Counted from the stretch's first letter, positions 25,556 to 34,445 are shown. The stretch: DNA of 64,000 nucleotides from Candidatus Eiseniibacteriota bacterium (GCA_024276995.1 JAJRWB010000001.1:1-64000), one strand, 5' to 3'. A program made the numbers and translations. Notes: a model not told the origin generated them from the sequence alone.

Positions 25556-28360
25556 GTGCGAAAAGCTGTCGCCGCCGCCCTCCTCGTGGTTCTGACGTGG
25601 ACCACGGGGTGGGGCGGCTACTTCGGAAAAAACAAGGTCCGCAGCGACGATCTCGAGTGGGAAGTGATCGAAACGGCCCATTTCGAGATTCATTGTTACA
25701 AGGCGGAGAGCGATCTCGCCCTGGAGACCGTTTCCCTCGCCGAGGCGATCTACGAAGACCTGTCGCTGCGACTCGACCACGACATCGACGGGCGTGTCCC
25801 TCTCGTGCTGTACGGATCCCATCCCGAGTTCCAGCGTACCAATATCACCGACGGCCTGATCGGTGAGGGAACGGGGGGGGTGACCGAGTTCGTCCGTCGG
25901 CGTGTCTTCCTCCCGTACCCCGGCTCGCGGAAAGAGTACCGGCACGTGCTCGAGCATGAGCTGGTTCACGCCTTCCAGATCGACATCCTAGCGCCCGGCG
26001 GTTCGATGAAAAGGTTGAGGGAGATCGAACTTCCCCTATGGATGATCGAGGGGATGGCGGAGTATCTCTCCCTCGGCGCGGAGGACGATTTCACCCGGAT
26101 GTGGCTGAGGGACGCCCTCTTATCGGGGCGGCTCCCCTCGTTTTCCGATCTCGCCTGGTCGGCCGACGTGTCGATCTACCGGTTCGGACAGTCGGCGTGG
26201 GCCTTCCTGGCGCGGACGTACGGGGAGGAGACGCCGGGCGATTTTCTTCGCGCCGTGGCGTCGTCGGGGAGCGCGGAAGAGGCGATGCGCGACGTGTTCG
26301 GGAAGGGAGGCGAGGAACTCTCGGAGGATTGGCGCGAGGCGATGCAGAAGGAGCACTTTCCCCTCCTGGCACGGCTCGACAGGCATCCGGCCGGTTCGGA
26401 GGAGGTCGTCTCGGGCGGCGGTTTCAACGTCTCCCCCGCGATCTCCCCCGCCGGAGACCGACTGGCGTTCCTGTCGGACCGCGGTGGGGCGGTCTCTCTC
26501 TATACCGCCGACAGGGAGGGCGAGTCGATCCGCCGCCTGGTGCGGGGGGAGACATCGCGCGGCGTGGAATCGCTCCGGCCGTTCCACGGCGGCGGTGCAT
26601 GGTCGCCCGACGGGCGGTTCCTCCTCTTCCCGGCGCAGCATTCCGGCGAGGACCGTCTCGTCCTCTACGATATCGGTCGACGGCGGATCATCCGGGTCTA
26701 TCCCGTGGGAATGGAGGAGTTTCGCGGCGTTACCTGGTCCCCTTCCGGCGCCGAGGTCATCTTCTCGGGCATGAAGGGAGGCGCCACCGATCTCTATCGT
26801 CTTTCCGTCGCGTCGGGGAGGGTCGAACGGCTCACCGCCGATCGATTCACCTATCTCCAGCCCGACTGGTCACCCGACGGCAGGCGAATCGTCTGTGCCA
26901 CCGATCGCGTCGAACCGGGGGAAAGAGTCGGCCCCGGGCGGGAGCTTCGTCTCGCGCTGCTCGATCTCGACCGAGACCGGTGGGAGATCCCCTCCGGCCA
27001 GAGGGGGAACAGCACTTCGCCGAAGTGGGACGGCGAGGGGCGGGTCGTCTTCGTCTCCGACCGGTGCGGCACGTTCGATATCTTCCGTCTCCCGTTCGAC
27101 GGGAGCGCCCCTGACGGATCGCACGCCGGTCATCCCGAAAGGCTCACGTCCGTGCGCGGCGGCGTGTGCGGCCTTATCCCGACGGCGCCGGCGCTCACCG
27201 TGAGCCGCGAAACGGGGGAGATCTTCTTCTCCCTCTTCGATGAGCGAGAATGGTCGATCCTCCGGTTCGACCCGCCCGATCGGCCCGGAACCGTCCCGCC
27301 CGCCGCCGCGTCGGATACGGGTCGACCGGCCGGCGACCCGGAAGAGAAACTTGTCGCCGCCTCGGCGGACGGTGCGAGGCCGCCGATCACACCGTACCGG
27401 ATCGTGCCGTACCGTCCCCGCCTCTCGCCGGATAGGACCACCGCCGGGGGCGGTGCGGTCGCCGACGGGGGGCTCTATTCCGGATCGACGATCACCTTTT
27501 CCGACCTCCTGGGCAACCACAGGGTCAATGTGATGCTGGGCGTCTACGGATCTTTCGGCAGCAGCGATCTTTATGTTTCCTACACGAACCGTTCGAGGCG
27601 CATGGAATACGAAGCGGCGCTCTTCCAGTTCCTCCGCGACGGGAGCGCCTACCCCGGCGGACCGGTCCTTTCGCGCGCCGTATACAGGGGAGCGTCGTTC
27701 GAGCTTCGCCGTCCGATCGATCGCTATCACCGCCTGGAGGCGGGCGTACGCGCCGGGGAGGCGGATCGTTTCGAGGAAGAAGGGACGATGACGTTCATCG
27801 GCGTGAGCGCGGCTTGGGTGCGCGATAACGTGCAGTGGACCTTCTCCGGTGCGAGGGACGGGGAACGGATCCGCCTTTCGGTGGAGCCGGTGATCGCCCC
27901 CGGCTGGGGAGGCTGGCTCCTCGCCGACGGCCGCGTCTACCGCGGGGTGGGGCGCCGTCTCGTTGCGGCGTCACGCACTCTCGCAGCGGGCATGTTCGGC
28001 GCCGCCGCCCCCGCCTACCGTACGGCGCCGTGGTTCTTTGTCCGCGGCTTCTATCGGAGCACGTGGAACGAGAAGCGCTATGTGGCGCAGAGCTTCGAGC
28101 TCCGTTTCCCCCTCCTCGACTATCTTCGCCTCGGCTGGCCCGTTCCCCTCGCCGTGGGCGGAATCCGGGGGGTGCTTTTCGCCGACGGCGGATACTTTCC
28201 CGATGAACAGACGCAAGGCGACCGCCGCTTCTCTTTCGGCGCGGGACTGCGTACCCGGTTCGGTCCCTTCCTGCTGATGCTCGACTTCCCGAAGAAGTAC
28301 GACTCCACCGGACCGCTCGGCAAGGTGAAGGGGTTCTTCCAGGTGGGGAACGAGTTCTAG
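25556..28360 (+). CDS. Secreted MA-type peptidase / TolB propeller / outer-membrane barrel fusion
   Basis: 934 residues from a GTG start with a signal peptide (RKAVAAALLVVLTWTTGWGG). An MA-type metallopeptidase domain has HELVH at 134-138 in EHELVHAFQ and a later glutamate in MIEGMAEYLSLG. A TolB/PD40 beta-propeller of about six blades follows (repeats such as ISPAGDRLAFLSDRGG, WSPDGRFLLFP, WSPDGRRIVCA). About 290 residues of amphipathic strands form the last part, with an FVRGFYRSTWNEKRYVAQ turn like Omp85-type barrels, ending in terminal phenylalanine. The domain order suggests a surface or periplasmic enzyme tethered to its own barrel. Substrate unknown. Confidence 0.85.
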   Translation: MRKAVAAALLVVLTWTTGWGGYFGKNKVRSDDLEWEVIETAHFEIHCYKAESDLALETVSLAEAIYEDLSLRLDHDIDGRVPLVLYGSHPEFQRTNITDGLIGEGTGGVTEFVRRRVFLPYPGSRKEYRHVLEHELVHAFQIDILAPGGSMKRLREIELPLWMIEGMAEYLSLGAEDDFTRMWLRDALLSGRLPSFSDLAWSADVSIYRFGQSAWAFLARTYGEETPGDFLRAVASSGSAEEAMRDVFGKGGEELSEDWREAMQKEHFPLLARLDRHPAGSEEVVSGGGFNVSPAISPAGDRLAFLSDRGGAVSLYTADREGESIRRLVRGETSRGVESLRPFHGGGAWSPDGRFLLFPAQHSGEDRLVLYDIGRRRIIRVYPVGMEEFRGVTWSPSGAEVIFSGMKGGATDLYRLSVASGRVERLTADRFTYLQPDWSPDGRRIVCATDRVEPGERVGPGRELRLALLDLDRDRWEIPSGQRGNSTSPKWDGEGRVVFVSDRCGTFDIFRLPFDGSAPDGSHAGHPERLTSVRGGVCGLIPTAPALTVSRETGEIFFSLFDEREWSILRFDPPDRPGTVPPAAASDTGRPAGDPEEKLVAASADGARPPITPYRIVPYRPRLSPDRTTAGGGAVADGGLYSGSTITFSDLLGNHRVNVMLGVYGSFGSSDLYVSYTNRSRRMEYEAALFQFLRDGSAYPGGPVLSRAVYRGASFELRRPIDRYHRLEAGVRAGEADRFEEEGTMTFIGVSAAWVRDNVQWTFSGARDGERIRLSVEPVIAPGWGGWLLADGRVYRGVGRRLVAASRTLAAGMFGAAAPAYRTAPWFFVRGFYRSTWNEKRYVAQSFELRFPLLDYLRLGWPVPLAVGGIRGVLFADGGYFPDEQTQGDRRFSFGAGLRTRFGPFLLMLDFPKKYDSTGPLGKVKGFFQVGNEF

Positions 28361-29145
28361 CGGGCCTTCGCGGGAGAACTCTTCGCCATCGCGCGGTAGC
28401 TCTCGAGGGAGTCGAGTTCCCTATCCGACACCTGCCGGATACTCTTGTACTTCTCGATCTCCTCCTCCATCTCTTCGGTTCTTCCGAGCCGGCCAAGCGT
28501 CCGGATCAGGTTCATCCGGGCGGCGGCGTCCTTCGGGTTGAGATCGACGATGGCGCGGAAACGGGGGAGTGCGTATTCCCATTCGCCCGCTTTTTGAAGG
28601 AGGAGACCGAGGTTGTGCTGGGCGGGAAGAAACGTGGAATCGATGGCGATCGTTCTCGCGTACCATGTCACCGCATCATCGTACTGCTCCATCTGCTCAT
28701 GGGTGACCGCCGAGTTGAAGCACGCTTCCTTGTAATTCGGCTGGATGACGAGGGCGTCGTTCCACGCGGCGAGCGCCTCTTTCCTCCGGTTCAATCCGGC
28801 GAGACAGTTGCCTCTCCGGTAGTGTCCCTCGGCGAACACCGGCCGGATCTGGATCACGGCGTCCCATTCGTCGAGGGCGTTGCTGAAATCGCGGACCCCC
28901 TCGTAGCTTCGGGCGAGATAGTACCGGGTTTCGAAATCCCGTTTTCTCTCGTTGGACAGCGCCAGGAGCTTGTCGATCGCATCCTCGAACGAACCGTTCT
29001 CGTAGAGGGCGATCGCCTCGCTTCTTCGTTCTTCAAATGGTTTTCCACCGCACCCGGCGAGGATCGCGAGCATGGGAAATACGAGGGCGGGCACGGCGAA
29101 GACGATACGAAGGGGCGGGATAACAGGAGCGTGTCGAACGGTCAC
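28357..29145 (-). CDS. TPR-repeat lipoprotein
   Basis: 262 residues. A long lipoprotein signal ends in LAILAGC (cysteine about 32). The mature chain is five to six TPR units, including RRSEAIALYENGSFEDAID and DFSNALDEWDAVIQIRP. It is the last gene of the run that begins with the sigma54-driven kinase, and its stop overlaps the propeller gene stop convergently. Likely a periplasmic scaffold; no specific function visible. Ends in TAG. Confidence 0.85.
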   Translation of the reverse strand: MTVRHAPVIPPLRIVFAVPALVFPMLAILAGCGGKPFEERRSEAIALYENGSFEDAIDKLLALSNERKRDFETRYYLARSYEGVRDFSNALDEWDAVIQIRPVFAEGHYRRGNCLAGLNRRKEALAAWNDALVIQPNYKEACFNSAVTHEQMEQYDDAVTWYARTIAIDSTFLPAQHNLGLLLQKAGEWEYALPRFRAIVDLNPKDAAARMNLIRTLGRLGRTEEMEEEIEKYKSIRQVSDRELDSLESYRAMAKSSPAKAR

Positions 29146-29152
29146 CGCGGAA

Positions 29153-29323
29153 TCAGCCTCCCCAGATCAGCCGGTGGATCACCACGAGAACGATGAGAAT
29201 CGCCAGCGACCAGACCACCGTGGGAAAGTCGATCTCGTCCTCGCCGGGGCCGTCGCTCCGTTGCGCCTCCCCCGGGCCGCCCTCCGCGGGCGCTTCGCTC
29301 CGCCTTTTCTTCCTTTTCGCCAT
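29153..29323 (-). CDS. Small single-span membrane protein
   Basis: 56 residues. The N-terminus is very basic (KRKKRR), a charged Gly/Glu linker follows, then one membrane helix (VVWSLAILIVLVVIHRLIW) near the C-terminus. The ATG at 29323 follows a ggaggag ribosome site and the stop is seven bases before the next gene, so it is a real member of the operon. Positive-inside predicts the N-terminus in the cytoplasm. No recognised family. Confidence 0.7.
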   Translation of the reverse strand: MAKRKKRRSEAPAEGGPGEAQRSDGPGEDEIDFPTVVWSLAILIVLVVIHRLIWGG

Positions 29324-29376
29324 GACGATCACTCCTCCCTGCCGGTGAGAATAGTAGGAAACCGCGCCGGGGGAAG

Positions 29377-30231
29377 TCAACGCGAATCGGAAGGGTGGTC
29401 GCCGCCGCGGTCGCCGGTCGCTCTCGCGATGACCTTCAGCTTCGACGAGTACTCCCGAAAGAGACGGACGACTTTTTCGGCCTTCCCCGCGCCGCTCCTG
29501 CCGAGGATGCGCCTGTGGAGCGCCACGAGACGGACCTGGCGGTCGTGGATCGGGCGGACCTCGCCGTCCACCGTTCTGTCGATTTCGACAACCATCCACG
29601 CGACCTGTGCCTTCACCGCGGCGACACCGATCGATTCGATCGTGCGGTGCGCCTCCTCTTTCAGACGGACGAGGTTCCTGTAGCTTCTCTCCGCCTCCGT
29701 CTCGAGTCTCTTCTGGCGGGCGGGAAGATCCTGCGCCCTGCGGATGAGATTGCCCACCCGTCGGAGCGCCCCTTTCTGCTCCTCGAACTTTCCCGCGTCC
29801 ACCGCCGGCGCATTCGGGCCGTCCGTTTCCCGCACCGCCTGGAATGTCCGGTCGATCCATTTCCGGTCCACCATGCGCAGCGCGTTTTCCGCCTCCGCCG
29901 ATAGCCGGCGAACCTCTTCGACGGAACCCCGTTTGAGGAAGCGCGCCAGGCCGTCGACGGCGTCGACGTAGCGCGCCGCCTCCCCCTTCGACGGATCGCC
30001 CACGGTGGAGCGGATTCGGACGAGCCTCGCCAGGGCGGCGCGGATTCGCTTCCGTTCCGCCGCCGGGACATCGTCGAGTCGCACGTCGCCGACGACCGCC
30101 TCGTCGCCCTTTCCCCGGCCGTCCGCCTGCGCGGTCCGGGGAAAAAGCACGCCGGCGGCGATCACCGCCGCGCCGACCAGCGCCGGGGCGATGATCCGGG
30201 AACGAAGAAATTTGTTCATGAGTCGAATCAT
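29377..30231 (-). CDS. Exported coiled-coil-like protein of unknown function
   Basis: 284 residues. The signal peptide (NKFLRSRIIAPALVGAAVIAAGVLFPRTAQA) probably ends at ADG. The mature protein is almost entirely charged helix (Arg, Glu, Ala, Leu rich), consistent with a helical bundle or coiled coil. ATG 30231 is chosen: a tagga ribosome site overlaps the stop of the response-regulator gene, and the longer frame to 30381 would overlap that gene. Placed directly behind the two-component genes, it may be part of their output or input. Confidence 0.75.
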   Translation of the reverse strand: MIRLMNKFLRSRIIAPALVGAAVIAAGVLFPRTAQADGRGKGDEAVVGDVRLDDVPAAERKRIRAALARLVRIRSTVGDPSKGEAARYVDAVDGLARFLKRGSVEEVRRLSAEAENALRMVDRKWIDRTFQAVRETDGPNAPAVDAGKFEEQKGALRRVGNLIRRAQDLPARQKRLETEAERSYRNLVRLKEEAHRTIESIGVAAVKAQVAWMVVEIDRTVDGEVRPIHDRQVRLVALHRRILGRSGAGKAEKVVRLFREYSSKLKVIARATGDRGGDHPSDSR

Positions 30232-30238
30232 TTTTGTC

Positions 30239-31615
30239 CTAACCGTTTTTCGGATCCTCGTCCCCGGCGATACCGTGTTTCTCCATCCGGTAGCCGAGCA
30301 CACGGCGCGTGAAACCGAGAAGCCGCGCCGCCTTCGTTCGGTTTCCCCCCGTCCGCCGGAGCGCCTGGACGATGAAGTCACGCTCGACCCGCTCGAAGTC
30401 GATCCCCCCGGCGGGAAGAGTGAAGAGGTGGCCCTCCTCTTCCGCCCCGCCGCCTCCGGAAATCTTCTCGGGAAGATCGGCGGGGCAGAGCACCTTTCCC
30501 CGTGCCATGAGGAACGCCCTTTCGATGGCGTTCTCCAGCTCCCGAACGTTTCCCGGCCACTCGTAGGACTGGAGTATTCGCATCGCCTCCGCGTCGACCC
30601 CCTCGATCTTTCGCGGCGCGCTCCGGTTGAACCGGGCGATGAAGTGGTCGACGAAGTGGGGGATATCCTCGATCCGCTCGCGCAGCGGTGGAATCTCGAC
30701 GGTAACGACGTTCATCCTGTAGAAGAGATCCTCTCGGAAGCGGTTTTCGGCGACCGCCCTTTCGAGGTCGACGTTAGTCGCCGCCACGATCCGAACGTCG
30801 ACGTCGATCGGCTCCTTCCCCCCCACCCGCTCGATCCTGTGGGACTGCATCGCCCGGAGCACCTTCGCCTGCGTGGCGAGCGACATGTCGCCGATCTCAT
30901 CGAGAAAGAGCGTGCCCCCCGCGGCGAGTTCGAACTTCCCCTGTCGCCGATCGACGCCCGTGGCGACGCGCTTTTCGATGCCGAACAGCTCGCTCTCGAG
31001 GAGCGAATCGACCAGTGCGGCGCAGTTCACTTCGACGAACGGCCCCTCGCGCCGCGGGCTCGCCCGGTGGATCGCCCGGGCGATCACTTCCTTCCCCGTC
31101 CCGCTTTCGCCGCGCACGAGGATCGTCGCCTGGGTGCCGACGATCCGCGGGAGCATTTCGTACACCTTCTGCATCTTCGGATTCGAGCCGACGACGATGT
31201 CGTCGAACACGAGCGGGCGTCCGGATGCGGCGGCGTTCCTCGCCGGGGAGTCTTCGCGCTTCCTCCCGATGTCGCGCACCCGCTCGCGCAGGTCGCCGAT
31301 CTTGAGCGGCTTGATCAGGTAGTCGTACGCGCCCAGATCGAGGGCGCGCGCGCCCACCTCGATGGTGGCATAGCCGGTGATCAGGATCACGTCGGTCTCG
31401 GGGGAGCGGCTCTTCACCTCGCGCAGGATGTCGACGCCCGCCTCGTCGGTCTCCATCTTGAGGTCGGTGATCACCAGGTCGAAGCCGCCGTCGTCGATGG
31501 CGGCGATCGCCTCGCTCCTCGATCCGCCCGTCTTCACGACATGCCCGTCCTTCTCGAGCGCCCGGGCGATGAGATCCTTCATTTTCGGTTCGTCGTCGAT
31601 CACCAGAATATCCAT
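30239..31615 (-). CDS. NtrC-family response regulator with altered GAFTGA loop
   Basis: 458 residues. Receiver domain: D7-D8, phosphorylation site D51 (VITDLKM), K102 (LIKP). AAA+ domain: Walker A GESGTGKE, FLDEIGDMS as Walker B, arginine fingers region RFREDLFYRMNVV. Fis helix-turn-helix: NRTKAARLLGFTRRVLGYRM. The loop that contacts sigma54, normally GAFTGA, reads RVATGV in LFGIEKRVATGVDRRQGKFE. Similar VATGV loops occur in some relatives, so it may still act, but sigma54 contact could differ. Partner kinase is 11 bases upstream. Ends in TAG. Confidence 0.93.
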   Translation of the reverse strand: MDILVIDDEPKMKDLIARALEKDGHVVKTGGSRSEAIAAIDDGGFDLVITDLKMETDEAGVDILREVKSRSPETDVILITGYATIEVGARALDLGAYDYLIKPLKIGDLRERVRDIGRKREDSPARNAAASGRPLVFDDIVVGSNPKMQKVYEMLPRIVGTQATILVRGESGTGKEVIARAIHRASPRREGPFVEVNCAALVDSLLESELFGIEKRVATGVDRRQGKFELAAGGTLFLDEIGDMSLATQAKVLRAMQSHRIERVGGKEPIDVDVRIVAATNVDLERAVAENRFREDLFYRMNVVTVEIPPLRERIEDIPHFVDHFIARFNRSAPRKIEGVDAEAMRILQSYEWPGNVRELENAIERAFLMARGKVLCPADLPEKISGGGGAEEEGHLFTLPAGGIDFERVERDFIVQALRRTGGNRTKAARLLGFTRRVLGYRMEKHGIAGDEDPKNG

Positions 31616-31626
31616 ACCTGAAACTC

Positions 31627-33051
31627 CTACAGGGGAAGTCCGAAGCCGATCCGGCTTCCCTGTTTCTCGTCGCTTTCCACGAAGAGGTAGCCGTCATGAT
31701 TCTTTATGATTCCATGAACGATCGATAGGCCGAGCCCGGTTCCCTTCTTCTTCGTCGTGAAAAACGGGTCGAAGAGATTGTCGATCTTATCGGAAGGAAT
31801 GCCGCAGCCGTTGTCCTTCACGGTGACCTCGACGAAGCCGCCGCGCGTTCCCCGGCCGCCCGAGGGGAAGCGGGCACTTCCCCGCGGCCGCCGCCGTCGT
31901 TCCACGGTGACCGACACGGCAGGCTTCCCAGCCCGCGCCCCGCCCGCCGCCGCCCCGCCGGTGTCTTGCGACCCGTTCACCGCGTCCTTCGCATTGAGCA
32001 GGAGGTTGAGGAGCACCTGTCGGATCTGCGCCTCGTCCATCGGCACGTCGTATTTCCCGTCGCCGGGGCGGGTCTCGAGTTTCACGCCGGCGCGGTCGAA
32101 CTCCCCCGCCACGCCCGCGGCGGTGGCGCCCACCAGCTCGCCGAGGTCGCCCCGCTCCGCGGAAAGCTCCTTCGGTTTAGCGAAGTCGAGGAAGCTGGTG
32201 AGCAGTCCGCTCAGCCGGTCCACCTCCTCGATGATCGCCGCGCTGAAGGGGGCGGTGTTCCCCCTCTCCTCTTCCTCCTCCATGAGCAGTTCCGCCGACG
32301 CGCGGATGATGCCGAGGGGATTTCGGATCTCGTGGGCGAGTCCGGCGGTGAGCGTGCCGAGGGCGGCGAGCTTCTCGCGGTTCTTGATCTCCCCGTGGAG
32401 GGCGACGATCTGGCGGGTGCTCCGGTAGACGTAGGCCCCGAGCCCGCCGGCGAGGACGATGCTGAGCAGTGCGGTCAGCACGAGCCCGCGGCGGACGACG
32501 GCGAGATCGGAGAGGAATCGCGCGCTCGCCTCGACGCCGACGATCGCCGTGAGTTCGCCCCCGTCGACGATCGGCACGAAGGCTCTTTGGAACCGTTCCC
32601 CTCCCGATTCGTAGAGGGGAAGCGCCGCGGGCTCTCCCTCCCACAGGGGGGCGAGCGCCGGGTCGTCGATGTCGGCGAAGGGCTGTTCCGCCCCGATGGC
32701 GACACCGGGGCGGGTGTCGACGAGATTCCCCATGTACGGCGCGAAAAGGAAGATCTCGTCGAGTTCGGCGTCGTCCCGGAGCCGCCCGAGGCGGTCGCGG
32801 ATGTCGCGGTATCCGCTCGACGTCTCGTCGCCCGGGCGAAGAGCGAGGAGCGCGTCCACATCGACCTGGGCGGCCGCCGCTTTCGCCACGGTGATCAGCC
32901 TCTTGCGGCTTTGCATTTCCATGTAAACGCGCGCCTTTCCATAGAAGATCCATCCCCCGGCGTTGATGACGAGCAGTGTGAAGAGAACGAGGCCGAGGGT
33001 GAACCGGACCTCCCTCCTCCCGCTGGAGGCGGGTATCGTGACTCCGCTCAT
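31627..33051 (-). CDS. Membrane sensor histidine kinase
   Basis: 474 residues. TM1 about 17-37, a periplasmic sensor of about 145 residues, TM2 about 190-209. HisKA follows with phospho-acceptor H240 in GLAHEIRNPLGIIRAS. The HATPase domain has LLNLLLNAKDAV (N box), VKDNGCGIPSDKI (G1), FDPFFTTKKKGTGLGLSIVHGI (F and G2). The sensor belongs to no family I can name. It pairs with the NtrC-type regulator downstream. ATG 33051 follows a ggaggag ribosome site, just after a sigma54-type promoter. Confidence 0.94.
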   Translation of the reverse strand: MSGVTIPASSGRREVRFTLGLVLFTLLVINAGGWIFYGKARVYMEMQSRKRLITVAKAAAAQVDVDALLALRPGDETSSGYRDIRDRLGRLRDDAELDEIFLFAPYMGNLVDTRPGVAIGAEQPFADIDDPALAPLWEGEPAALPLYESGGERFQRAFVPIVDGGELTAIVGVEASARFLSDLAVVRRGLVLTALLSIVLAGGLGAYVYRSTRQIVALHGEIKNREKLAALGTLTAGLAHEIRNPLGIIRASAELLMEEEEERGNTAPFSAAIIEEVDRLSGLLTSFLDFAKPKELSAERGDLGELVGATAAGVAGEFDRAGVKLETRPGDGKYDVPMDEAQIRQVLLNLLLNAKDAVNGSQDTGGAAAGGARAGKPAVSVTVERRRRPRGSARFPSGGRGTRGGFVEVTVKDNGCGIPSDKIDNLFDPFFTTKKKGTGLGLSIVHGIIKNHDGYLFVESDEKQGSRIGFGLPL

Positions 33052-33076
33052 CCGACTCCTCCATACGATGGAAAGG

Positions 33077-33091
33077 GCAAGCCGTGTGCCA
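33077..33091 (-). promoter_or_regulatory. Sigma54 (-24/-12) promoter of the kinase operon
   Basis: Minus strand TGGCAC, ACGGC, TTGC: the consensus TGGCACR-N4-TTGCW with the invariant GG and GC exactly ten bases apart. Predicted start near 33065, just before the ribosome site of the kinase gene. The operon encodes an NtrC-type activator, which would fit autoregulation. Confidence 0.7.
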
Positions 33092-33198
33092 GAGGCGATC
33101 CGCGACGGAATCCCTCTATATCTCTTTTCGTACCATAAAGTTCGATCCTGAAGCCCTCATCGAAGAGGGTGCGCTCCTCCGGGGGGGCGTGTCAAGCC

Positions 33199-33212
33199 GT
33201 ACCGAATGGTAC
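33199..33212. promoter_or_regulatory. Dyad, candidate activator-binding site
   Basis: GTACC-gaat-GGTAC, a perfect 5-base dyad with a 4-base centre, about 135-147 bases upstream of the predicted sigma54 start. That is the usual distance of an upstream activating sequence. Only one copy is seen, so the assignment is tentative. Confidence 0.3.
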
Positions 33213-33319
33213 ACCGGGCGCGGCGGCGGCGGCCCGAATGGTGCGGTGTGCGGGAGAAGGCGCGGGAAGGCGAATGGCGGTGATCACGCGAGGGCGGGGC
33301 GGGCAGCGTACCGAGAAGA

Positions 33320-33565
33320 TCAGGGGAGCTTCGTATGGACCTTGTATTCGGCGAGGGGATCGCACGAGTAGAGATAGCGGAGCGGCTTGAGACGGCGCAT
33401 GTTGACGTAATCGTCACAGCCGATCAACGGGATGTAGCTGCTGTGCATCGGGCTGCACCGGTCGCACTGGGTGCACGTCTTCTCGCAGCCGCAGCAGAGG
33501 CAGAACTCGCACCCCACCCTCTCCTCGATTGGGCGACTCGGCTTCTTCCTCGGATCGGCGCTCAT
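33320..33565 (-). CDS. Small cysteine-rich protein
   Basis: 81 residues with ten cysteines, eight of them between residues 19 and 37 (CEFCLCCGCEKTCTQCDRC), then C50 and C68. This density suggests two zinc sites or an iron-sulfur cluster. No signal peptide, so cytosolic. An ATG six bases further upstream is possible, but ATG 33565 has gaggag at ideal distance. A perfect extended -10 promoter lies 60 bases upstream. Not a recognised family. Confidence 0.65.
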   Translation of the reverse strand: MSADPRKKPSRPIEERVGCEFCLCCGCEKTCTQCDRCSPMHSSYIPLIGCDDYVNMRRLKPLRYLYSCDPLAEYKVHTKLP

Positions 33566-33625
33566 CGGCATCTCCTCATCCTGAGGATCGGCCGGCGGCG
33601 ACCGATCTTCAACGGTCTTGTATAG

Positions 33626-33634
33626 ATTATACCA
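33626..33634 (-). promoter_or_regulatory. Extended -10 promoter of the cysteine-rich gene
   Basis: Minus strand TGGTATAAT: a perfect TATAAT preceded by the TG of an extended -10. There is no good -35. Predicted start near 33619, leader about 54 bases. Confidence 0.55.
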
Positions 33635-33704
33635 GATCGGGGGGTCGGGGCGGGGGAAATCGGCGGAGGGAAACCGGTGACCCGGTGGCGGATCCCGGCC
33701 GCGA

Positions 33705-34445
33705 TCAGCGAATGTGGTACCGGTGGAGCTTGTTGAGGAAGCCGCGGCGTGACAGGCCGAGTTCGCGCGCCGCGCGGCTCTTGTTGCCGTCGCATTTGCG
33801 CAGCGCGTCGCGGATCATCTGCTGCTCGATCCGCTCGACCACCTCGCCGAGGGTACCCGACGAGCGGAGCGCCGTCGTGTCGTGCAGCTCGGGCGAGAGG
33901 TGTTCGGGACCGATCCGTCCCCCCTCGGGGGTGACGGCGACGATCCGCTCCACCTCGTGGGCGAGATCGCGGACATTGCCCGGCCAGTGGTAATCGACGA
34001 GCATGCGGACCGCTTCCATGTCGAAGCCATCGAACGTCTTTCCCTGGAGCGCCGACTGTTGGGCGAGGAAATGATCCGCCAGGAGGGAGATATCCTCCTT
34101 TCGCTCGCGTAAGGGAGGAAGATGGATCGATACGACGCGAAGACGGTAGTAGAGATCCTTGAGGAAGCGGTCGTTGTCCACTTCGGTACGCAGATCCCGG
34201 TTGGCGGCGCAGATGATTCTCACGTCCACCGCGATCGGATCGGTCCCCCCCACCGGCTTCACTTCCTTCCGGTCGACCACCCGAAGGAGCGTGTCCTGGA
34301 AGTAGCGGCTCGCCTTGTCGATCTCGTCGATGAACACCGTTCCCCCGCACGCCCGCTCGAATAGTCCTTTCCTCGAATGTTTCGCGTCGGTGAAGGCGCC
34401 GCGCAGGTGTCCGAACAGCTCGCTCTCGAGGATGTCCTCGGAAAG
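33705..34445 (-). pseudogene. Sigma54 activator, C-terminal part after an in-frame TAG
   Basis: In the same frame as the upstream gene and directly after its TAG (34448-34446), 246 codons continue the AAA+ domain. LSEDILESELFGH and a GAFTDA loop (the GAFTGA position) come first, then TVFIDEID as Walker B, the sensor and arginine-finger region (RFLKDLYYRLRVV), and a Fis helix-turn-helix (NKSRAARELGLSRRGFLNKL) to a TGA. No start codon with a ribosome site lies near the break; an internal ATG at 34337 would begin after half the ATPase. As it stands this piece is probably not made unless the TAG is read through. Confidence 0.85.

Noticed and set aside
33190-33195. Minus-strand TTGACA as a sigma70 promoter of the kinase operon
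   Set aside because: Sequences 16 to 18 bases downstream (gcaccc and neighbours) do not resemble a -10; the sigma54 element fits much better.
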